Below the pieces are notes generated by a model. It saw only the letters and a list, made by a program, of their open reading frames with translations. It was not told the origin of the DNA and made no database searches. Source: Laccaria trichodermophora (lineage: Eukaryota > Basidiomycota > Agaricomycetes > Agaricales > Hydnangiaceae). Taken from it: a DNA stretch of 64,000 nucleotides. Within the stretch, counting starts at the first letter, position 1; every line of letters starts with the position of its first letter. The position numbers were made by a program, and so were the translations under genes. The stretch spans positions 4,711,876 to 4,775,875 of the forward strand of contig JACTVC010000002.1 of the NCBI GenBank assembly GCA_018417955.1, read 5' to 3'. Shown here in pieces: positions 54,874 to 64,000 of the stretch.

Positions 54874-57800
54874 CGATATCTAGATTTACGCCCACAATAT
54901 GTCCAGACCGTTGGATCTAGCCTAAAATCGCCACAGATGGGCAGGGGATCTCAAAAAAGCTGACAAGGCCCAAGAGGACAATTCAGAAATTGAGGCAACG
55001 GCATCGGAATAACATGCAGGCATCTTGTATACAACTTGGTATCTAGTAGCACATAATCTCGCCTAATAACTGTCATCAGAGTTTCCGCCTCGCTTCTCTC
55101 GCATACCCTTCGTTGTGGTATTTGCCGTTCAGTGCAGCCTGTGCATAGTGAATAAAGGGACTTGATTTAGCATCCTGATAGAGATAGTAAGCAAGAAACA
55201 AGTAGATAAATTTCAGGTGAACTACTTTGTATATCTGTAGTAGGGCTGCAAAAGATCACGGAAACACGAAACGAGTTTGAACAAACTCGTTTCCTGAATC
55301 TTGTGGCGGGTTGACGCAGGGAATCGATGGAAACTGGGGTAGGAGGGGCGTATGTCTGAGAACGTGGGCGCCGTTGTGTTCTCGCGCATCCGTGGGGCTA
55401 GAAGACATTACATGAACACGAAATGAGTTCAAACGAACTCGTTTCGTGCAACTGGAGGTCAGTCGATGCGGCGAATAGAAGGGAATCGGGGTAGGAGGGG
55501 TGTATGACCCCGTGCCATGGCGCTGTTGGGTTTTTGCGTATCAGTGGGGCTAGAAGACATTACGCAAACACGAAACGAGTTCAAACGAACTCGTTTCGTG
55601 AAACTGGAGGTCGGTCGATGCAAGGAATAGAAGGGAATCGGGGTAGGAGGGGTGTATGGCCCAGAGCCTTGGCGCCGTTGAGATTTTGCGTATCCGTGGG
55701 GCTAGAAGACATTACGCAAACACGAAACGAGTTCAAACGAGCTCGTTTCGTGAAACTGGAGGTCGGTCGATGCGGGGAATAGAAGGGAATCGGGGTAGGA
55801 GGGGTGTATGACCCAGAGCCTTGGCGCCGTTGGGTTTTTGCGTATCCGTGGGGCTAGAAGACATTACGCAAACACGAAACGAGTTCAAACGAACTCGTTT
55901 CGTGAAACTGGAGGTCGGTCGACGCGGGGAATAGAAGGGAATCGGGGTAGGAGGGGTGTATGGCCCAGAGCCTTGGCGCCGTTGGGTTTTTGCGTATCCG
56001 CGGGACTAGAAGACATTACGCAAACACGAAACGAGTTCAAACGAACTCGTTTCGTGCAACCGGAGGTCAGTCGATGCAGGGAATAGAAGGTAATCGGGGT
56101 AGGAGTGTATGGGGGTATGCCTGTTAACAAATCAGACCAATGCACTGTGCCAAAGAAAGGCTGCTCACCAAGAGAGACAGATGGGACCCACAGTGCTTGA
56201 AGCGTTTGGACTGGCCAAGACGACAACAAGAACCCAAAGATGGCGTAGTTACGCCGGCGTCTTGCTCTGCGAGACGAATGAATTAGATACGTGGCGCTCG
56301 AAGCGTTTGGACTGGCCAAGACGACGACGAGCGCACAGAAGAGAAGGGAGACGTCAGGAGTTATCAGCGAGATGAATGGATTAGATCGATGCGGGGAATA
56401 GAAGGGAATCGCGGTAGGAAGGGTGTATGGCCCAGAGCCTTGGCGCCGTTGAGTTTTTGCGTATCCGTGGGGCTAGAAAACATTACGCAAACACGAAACG
56501 AGTTCAAACGAACTCGTTTCGTGAAACTGGAGGTCGGTTGATGCGGGGAATAGAAGGGAATCGGGGTAGGAGGGGTCTATGGCCCAGAGCCTTGGCGCCG
56601 TTGGGTTTTTGCATATCCGCGGGACTGGAAGACATTACGCAAACACGAAACGAGTTCAAACGAACTCGTTTCGTGCAACTGGAGGTCAGTCGATGCGGGG
56701 AATAGAAGGTAATCGGGGTAGGAGTGTATGGGGGTATGCCTGTTAACAAATCAGACCAATGCACTGTGCCAAAAAAAGGCTGCTCACCAAGAGAGACGGA
56801 TGGGACCCACAGTGCTTGAAGCGTTTGGACTGGCCAAGACGACAACAAGAACCCAAAGATGGCGTAGTTACGCCGGCGTCTTGCTCTGCGAGACGAATGA
56901 ATTAGATACGTGGCGCTCGAAGCGTTTGGACTGGCCAAGACGACGACGAGCGCACAGAAGAGAAGGGAGACATCAGGAGTTATCGGCGAGATGAATGGAT
57001 TAGATAATTTGCTCTCGAAGCGTTTGGGCTGGCCAAGACGACGACGAGCGCATGGAAGAGAAGGTCAGAAGTTCAACTTGCACAGCCTTGGCAAGATTGA
57101 TGGCTACGATGAATCGATGACGCACGAAACTTCCCCCCATCAAACGATCGGGAAACGTTCGTGCGTCATAGAATCTTGCTCTTCTCGCCAAGGCTGTGCG
57201 AAGTTTAACTTGAACTTCCCACGTCTCCCTCCTCTCTTCTGCGCGCTCGTTGACGTCTTGGCCAGTCCAAACGCTTCGAGTGCGACAATATCACCCTCTT
57301 TGTTGCACGCTCTTTGACGTCTTGGCCAGTCCAAACGTCTGAGTGCATTGTATCTATGACATTCGTCTTGCAGATCAAGACGACGTATCTGCGCGCTCGC
57401 TGTCGTCTTGGCCAGTCCAAACGCTTCGAGCACAACGGTCCTGCCACACCTCTTGCAGGCTTACCTTTCGTCATGGTGATGCCAGGTATGTTGACAGCGC
57501 CCACTCACTTCTCAACCATCCTCCTAACCGCCTTTCTCTTTGAAGCCCGCCGGTTCATCTGATTTCTTAGACACTAAACAGGTTCGTTTGAACTCGTTTA
57601 GTGTCTCCTCAACTTTCTTAGATGCGTGGAAGCGCAGATAGTCGTGAAACCAACCTTCTTGCCCGCCCCCTCCTGCTAACTGTTTCCGCGTTTTCGAAGG
57701 TTCGTCCACCTTCCTTCCTTTCTTTAAACAAGTCTTAACTACTTCGTTTGCTGCATATATAGCTCTTCTAGCCCACGTGTTCTGCACAACGTCTATGCCG

Positions 57801-58805
57801 CCCAGTCGCATTTTAACCATACTCCCACCCCACTTTCTGTTTCATTCCTATGCGTCAATCTACCTTCCTGGCTACCAAACGAGTTCGTTTGAACTCATTT
57901 GGTGTCTCGACGACTTTCTTGGTTGCGGGAGTCACAATTTTTCAACAATATTGCACACACACCCTCTTCCTGCTAACCGTTCTTGCGATTATAAAGGTTA
58001 GCCCACCTTCCTTATCTACCTTCCAACAAACTAAACAAGTTCTATTGAACTCGTTTAGTGTCCCTCAAGCTCACCCAGCCTCGCGGACGAGATAGACGTC
58101 GTTGTTCAAAATATATTACCCACATCCACCTCCTACTGGCCGTTCCTGCCATTTTACAAGATAGATGGTTACGACGGTGTACTAGCGACTGTGTCTGATG
58201 AAAAATATACAGGATTTTTGAGCATTGCTCTAATAACATGGCTGAAATCAATTTATATGACTAAAGTAGCGAGACGCGTAGTATAGTGTTTGTCATTATT
58301 GTCTTTAGAGGGTCATGCAACGAAAGTTCTTATCTTTCCACTTGACTACTATCCAGCCTAAACGTGCTTGCAGCATTGTATACTCGCACAGTCAAACGTA
58401 CGAACGTTTTCACATTTCACACAACTTCTATCGTCTTGGCCAGTCCAAACGTGCTTGTTGTGTCGTCTGGTGGATCATATCTTTGCTCAATCAATCAGGT
58501 GTCTCATTCGAACTGTACACACAAGGCGCATCGTCTTGGCCAGTCCAAACGTGTCGCTCAATTTGTGCATAGTTCCTGCCACCGTTATATCCGTCTTTCC
58601 GTCGCCTAAACGTGTCAGGCCTCAGTTCATCTTCAATCGATCAGATAATGGATCGCTTCACCTAGTATGTCAGGATTTTGATTGATAAGAAGACTTGGAC
58701 TCACGGATATTAGCGAACGTTCCCGTTTTCCGACTGCACGTCCATCGGGCCGCCGCGGTGTATTCCAACAGTATTATCATACCTGGAGTAGCATTTTAGT
58801 TGAAG
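54874..58805. repeat. Hairpin, dyad and satellite field, right copy
   Basis: Mirror of 14,675-18,608. The 152-bp satellite palindromes lie at 55,265-56,675. The 619-bp duplication is at about 55,766-57,003, the 150-bp inverted repeat with hairpin A at about 57,068-57,217 (hairpin 57,117-57,169), and the diverged hairpins at about 57,569-58,061. The TA microsatellite near 57,758 is 2 bp shorter than on the left. No gene supported. Confidence 0.85.
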
Positions 58806-61368
58806 ATGAACGCACGTATGTTCTATCCTATGCTCAACACTAATGGCCTTTCAATTGATCACTGTTACTATAGCCCGATTGATCATTCGCGAGGGCGCTT
58901 GCAGTCTGTCAATGGTATAATGTTCTATTCACCAAACTGTTCAGATACTGTTAGTGCTCCACGTCCCAGTCCTGATCGCGAGTCGAACAGCCTCGTCATC
59001 AATTACCACAATGATCTGTCCTCCTTGGTCAATGATCCTCAGTGGTGGACAGCAAATTTTGGTTGGCTGTCCTTTACACCTAAAAGGCCTTTCTTTGGTG
59101 GTGGTCTACTGGGGCGACTGGCAGACATACGTATTGAGGAAATCGAGGGAAAGTATTCAATGCCTGAAGACTTGATAAATAGCTGGACAAAGCTTGAATA
59201 CATAATTCGCAGTGTCATCGTGATATTGGGGGGCATGTACGAAATACCTTCTATCGGTCCTGCCTATCCTGCAGCCAGAGGGTATCAGAGGCAACATGCT
59301 TATCGATCAGTAGCACATCGGGAAGCCCGAGCTTCTCGTGATATATTTGTGCTGTGGATTGGCCTATTATCATTCTTAATAGCAGGAGCAGATAGCTTAT
59401 CGCAAAAGGGCTATGAATGGCCTTCTCTTCTTGAGAATCATTTACAATTCCATCCTGCCATTGCTGATTTAATTCGGGCATCTGACCTTGGCACGTTCTC
59501 ACACGAAGTTCAGCGCGTTGGAGCGTTTATCTATCTTACCAAAGATGACATCGAAAAGACTCACCAACCTTCTGTTCGCTGGCTAATCGCTCACAACATT
59601 CCGATCTGGTATCAATGGGACGTGGATGAAATAGAGTGGGCAAAGCATGACCCAATATTTGCTCAATTTGGTCCCCCACAAAGTGGTGGAATACCAGAGT
59701 CATCTGCAAATCCTCTCAGCTCTCCAGCAACAACCACAGTCAAAACAATCACATGGAGAGAATTCTTTGAAAGACGTGAGGAAAATCGTCCCCGTCTTTT
59801 AAGTCTGGAGACAGCATTGGAGCGTGAAAGACGCTTGAATCGAGAACGAAATCCACCCATAAAATCTGCAAAGGTTTTTGTATGGGACCGTGACCCTGAA
59901 CTCCCTGGTCGAGAAGAAGTCCTTGCTAGTGAACGTATCGAGACTTTGGAGGAATATGGCCCTGAACAGAAACGATATGATTCCTATTGGAACGAATGGG
60001 ATTGTTGTTTTGAATTTGGAAGGTTCCGTACTCCATCTCCAGATGAAATGGAAGATGAGCACATGGATATGGCCCCCTCTGCAGATCAACAAGCTTCTGA
60101 ATATGATATTGATTTCATCCCTCGTGAACAACGATGCCCAACCCCTCTACCTGATGATCTGTATGAGCAAACAGATGTACCCCCAGATATCTTTCAAGAT
60201 GGCCCCCAGTCAACAATCGCCGGCTTAATTTCAGAAGTACAGGAGATCTTGACCCTTCACTATGGCATGGTTCTGCCAGATCTTAACCAAGTCAATCATA
60301 AGGAGGTTTCAGACAAAGAGAAGAAATTCTGGCTGCGGTGGATTGGAGTTTGTGAAGAGAAAAAACTTGAATCTGTTGTTTCTCATTTCTGGCCAACTGC
60401 ACGGGGCCGTTTTTTTGTTGAATTTACACGTCAAATTCTCGAAGGGCAGCAAATCATCTCCGATCTTGAACTTCCAAGATCTTCTTCTTTTCGTGAACGC
60501 CTGGATTCTATTGCCTTGTACAGAAATTCTGATGCTGATGTACCGGCGAAATGGCTCTACGTATTTTTATTCAATAAAGTCACAGTTCGCTGGAGGCTAG
60601 CTGTAACAACAGCCTCTGATGCGTTGCTGGTTTGCCGTCTTGATGCTCAATTTCTGGATGTAGATATTGCACGTTTCTTGGCATTACGTGGGATTCCATT
60701 CCGCACTTTGCTGACTGAGCCGCTTATGCCACGCTCAATATTGTACCCCGATGTTGAGTTATATCTTCCACAGCGTCCTGCCGGATACCGCTTTACCAAG
60801 TTGGATTATGAGGCATATCTGCAATGTCGATCACGAATTCTTCGACGTCCCCGCGTACGGGCAGCTATCCTTCGTGGTGGTTTTTTGTGGCGATTGACAA
60901 TTGGAAGCGTGAGCATAGATGAGTTGTTGGAAGGACCTGTTGGAGGAGGAAGCCTTCTTGTTGTCGACAATAGTAAAGGATATCCGCCGCTTCTCGATGA
61001 TAAGCTGACTCATAATGAAATGGACTGGATCTGTGGAATGTATGTGTGCTCAACAGGTATGTTTCTTATTAAAAACTCTTCACTTTCTGAATATTCTGTG
61101 AAATCAAGGAGTTGCCAAAGTATATTCCAACAAATCATGGTGGCCACCTTACAACATCTTTGACAACAACAATGCATGTGAAAGTTATGGTCACTGGAAT
61201 GAGATGTTGGAATCAACATACGTTAAACGCTTGCAAGATATTCGTTTGGGTGCAGCTCAACCTCTTACAGTATCAGATTGGAGGAATAAGCTCAAAGGAC
61301 ATAAGGAAACACGGGAACTCAAATCTATGAGGGAACAGCGAGCTACGGCCTTTTTTGATCATGCATAA
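58806..61368 (+). CDS. Helitron-companion protein, right copy
   Basis: Mirror of 12,112-14,674: ATG at 58,806, intron 61,057-61,108 (52 bp), TAA at 61,366-61,368, 836 residues. Exons join as CGMYVCSTG to VAKVYSNKSWWPPYN and end REQRATAFFDHA. Intact in both arms. Confidence 0.8.
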
Positions 61369-61477
61369 TAGTATACACGCGAGCGAAAATCAAAGAGAGT
61401 GAGAAGACATCTGAATTTGTGTACATATAGGTCACGCGTTGTTATGAATATAAGCACTTGTTTGTACAGTCACGTGA

Positions 61478-64000
61478 ATGTTCAAGTTCAATTGCGTAAG
61501 TTTTCCATTCTTCTTTCTTGATCTTACCATCATGCGTATTACACGAGCCATTGCTTTCTTCATTATGCTTCTTATCCTCATCGTCATATCCCTGATTTTC
61601 AACGCACATCATTTGCTTGATGACTCCGGTCATCACTTCAAACCATATATAGAGATTGGAAACAATCCGAGCCTTTTGGCATTTTTTGCTCAACCAGCTG
61701 CGTTGGTTGAGAGGCACGGCCTTTTGGCACTTGATACTCGACCAGCTACCTTGGTTGAGAGGCATGGCCTATTGGCACCAGACTACCATAATCGTAGTCA
61801 TGATACGGCACATGTCAATGACACATACATTCAATTGCAAGGATTGAATGAGGCACAGATAAAGTACACGTACATTCAATTGCAAGGATTGAATGAGACA
61901 CACAGAAAGTACAGATACATTTTGCAGGGATTGAATAGAGCACATACGCTTTACACATACCTTCGATCGCAAGGATGGAATGAGATACAAGTTCAATTTA
62001 CCAATATCACGAAGATTAGAATCACAAATCTATCCAACGCCTTACCATCATTTCCCTCTATATGTTGGATGATACTGAATGCTCTGCTTGAATATGTGCA
62101 TCTCTCAATACCATATATCTTACACACCTGTATACTTGCCTATCTGTGTTCAAACGATGCACCTTCTCAGTTGTGTGTGGCCTTATGGTGTCGATTTCAA
62201 CAGCATTGCATGCTGAAACATGAATACCGTAACTTGATTAAAAAATTATTGAGATTACAAGGCTCTTATAAGCTTCTATCTTATTTCTTCATATTCTCTT
62301 TTAGCCTTCAATTCATGTTATTTCATAGATCAGTTCAATCGGTAGATGTCTTCAGGTCTGTGGGTTATGAATCCTGGTCATCTATATCAATTTGGTATAC
62401 TTATGAACTCCCATTGTCTAATAGAGTGCTTAGTTCACTAGAAGCTAACTCTAGTTACCTCCATTCAATAACCCATTGGTATGGCTGTTATTGCCATGAA
62501 CCTATGATTACTATACTACCTCAACAAACTGCCGGTGGAAAAAAACTTACAACATTTGAGAGCCTCAAACCATATATTACATCTGACACACCATCATCCA
62601 GTATGAAATTGGAGGGGTCAGTCAAATATAAATTTGTTGATCAATTTGTCTTACAGGCTGCAAGAGCTGAGTTGCGTAAAAACCCAGAGCTATTGATTTG
62701 TCATGCTCCCTTAGAGATTTTGAAAGATTCTATTACTATTGGACAGGCAAAAGCAATTGCAAAAAAGCACCATGTATCAGTATTTGCTAGAGCTCCAGTC
62801 ACTGAAGTGATGGAACTGTTATCTCAACATATGTGCACCTCACGTTGTGCCCATTATTATACCCTATTTTCTCCTGAAAATCCTGCCCTTACAACTACAG
62901 AACGTAAAGCAAGATGGTATAAGGGATTGAGTAAATGTGATCGTAAAAAAGTCAACAAAGTTGGGTTGTCCAAGTGTAAAACCAAGTCAACCTTCAAAAA
63001 TAACCGTTCTATTGAAAACAAAAACTCATATATAAAGTCAAAAAATGTAATCTTTCCTCCAAAGCCCCCTCTGAAAAATTAATTCACAAAATTATAACTG
63101 GGTTTTGTAGAGGCACTCATCCTTCAAACTTAATTGAAGCTGGGTGTGCAGCATGTGGCCAGCTCACAAGAGTTGTGGATATGATAGATCGCAGTGAAGT
63201 TACATGTAGTTTTGAACCACTGATAAGGGGAGGAGTGACTCGACTTGAGCGAAAATCTATCTATGAAGAAATCAAGGAAATTGAAGGCCCAATTATTGAT
63301 CCGGATTGCAAACATATATGCAAGGACTGCTTAAAATTTCTTAAAAAAGGATTAACACCTCCTAAAGCTCTTTGCAATGGATTTTGGCTTGGAAAAATAC
63401 CTGAAGAACTTGCATCTCTAACTTATGTTGAGCAGCTTTTAATTTCCAGAGTCCGACATAATAGATGTATTATAAAAGTTGCTTCAGGAAGATATAAAAT
63501 GCATGCAAATGCAATCACATTTCATAATCCTGTTGCTAAAATCTATGATACACTCCCTCCACCTATTGAAGATCTTGATGAAGTCTTAGCAGTAATGTTT
63601 ACAGGTCCATGCCAACCCACAAAAAAGATGTTCAACGTACACCTTTGCTTGTACGAAGATTGCATGTTGCAAAAGCATTGGAATGGTTGAGATTGAATCA
63701 TGAAGATTACTATGATATTGGAATTTCCAAGGAAAATCTAAGTCAGTACCCTTTATGTGATGCACCAGTTGTGATTGACTATCGTCAATCTATTGTTAAC
63801 AAGGACAGGGAGGCTACAAGTTTACATGATGATGGTGAGGAAATTGGAACCACAGAAGGTCCATGCACATTTGTTGTCCAAGGGTTGACAGGAGAGGAAT
63901 ATTCCCCATGCCATTGGAGGCTATTAAAGCACAGGCGTTGGAGCATCTTACATCCAATAAAAAATTATGTTTGTTGGCCACTCTGATGAGCCTAACTCAG
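61478..64000 (+). pseudogene. Helitron Rep-helicase, right copy, frameshifted and cut by window end
   Basis: Starts at ATG 61,478 and matches the N-terminal part of the left copy through the DUF6570-like region. Three 1-bp losses relative to the left break the frame: in a CCA/CCC context near 63,067-63,070, in an A-run near 63,624 (6 A versus 7) and near 63,906 (CCACC to CCCC). One substitution gives Ala for Thr in SND(T/A)PSQLC (~62,158). The Rep and helicase domains lie beyond the window. These could be real decay or uncorrected long-read errors; all three sit in short homopolymer or CC contexts. Confidence 0.75.

Larger units (their letters stand above)
38652..64000 (-). repeat. Right arm of giant inverted repeat
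   Basis: Reverse-complement partner of the left arm, starting at 38,652 and continuing past the window end. Gene order and exon structure mirror the left arm. Frames are cleaner here than on the left for the cysteine-rich gene and the dioxygenase-like gene, but the Helitron copy has three 1-bp losses near 63.07, 63.62 and 63.90 kb. Both a true chromosomal palindrome and a fold-back assembly error would give this picture. Confidence 0.95.

Noticed and set aside
9477..64000. Linear mitochondrial plasmid or terminal-protein invertron
   Set aside because: No family B DNA polymerase or phage-type RNA polymerase, genes have nuclear introns, and the repeat is internal with a unique centre.
1..64000. 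Starship-type giant fungal transposon
   Set aside because: No DUF3435 tyrosine recombinase captain in any frame; the only transposition gene recognised is the Helitron protein.

Overview
The window looks like nuclear DNA of a mushroom-forming basidiomycete (Agaricomycetes). The evidence is genes split by many roughly 50-60 bp GT..AG introns, a full-length Rep-helicase Helitron with the companion protein I associate with agaricomycete Helitrons, Ty3/gypsy-type gag-pol remnants, and several gene families I recognise only from agaricomycete genomes. There are no bacterial-type operons, and I recognised no tRNA or rRNA genes.

The dominant feature is a giant interrupted palindrome. Bases from about 9,477 to 34,810 are repeated in reverse complement from 38,652 to the window end at 64,000, with mirror positions summing to about 73,462-73,482. 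The spacer is 3,841 bp (34,811-38,651). The right arm runs off the window, so the true arm length is unknown but at least 25.3 kb. The arms are almost identical, differing by scattered 1-2 bp indels and a few SNPs. Because of these, some genes are intact in only one arm: the right arm is better at about 46.7-54.4 kb, the left arm for the Helitron.

Layout from outside to centre (left arm, mirrored on the right): AT-rich gene-free DNA with a retroelement fragment (1-3,600); Helitron helicase (3,852-12,002) and companion gene (12,112-14,674), both on the minus strand; a 3.9-kb gene-free field of hairpins, a conserved 20-bp dyad motif and a 152-bp satellite (14.7-18.6 kb); a 2.6-kb unit bounded by matching hairpins that carries a cysteine-rich gene (18.6-21.2 kb); a long multi-exon gene with a candidate 2-oxoglutarate/Fe(II) dioxygenase core (21.75-26.79 kb); a lysine-rich, probably nuclear protein gene (27.57-29.85 kb); a gene joining an F-box-like segment to a nucleotidyltransferase-like motif (30.5-32.0 kb); a frameshifted agaricomycete-specific gene (32.9-34.1 kb); a MITE-like foldback (34.2-34.4 kb); and a 114-bp LTR-derived cap. 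The spacer holds a gag-protease-RT open frame that stops inside the RT catalytic box.

The genes do not form an obvious pathway. Most belong to lineage-expanded accessory families sitting among mobile DNA. The most interesting points are the palindrome and its retroelement centre, short inverted-repeat motifs whose stems co-vary between copies, the hairpin-bounded gene cassette, and the dioxygenase-like and F-box/nucleotidyltransferase genes. Whether the palindrome is real or a fold-back assembly error cannot be settled from sequence alone and should be tested first.
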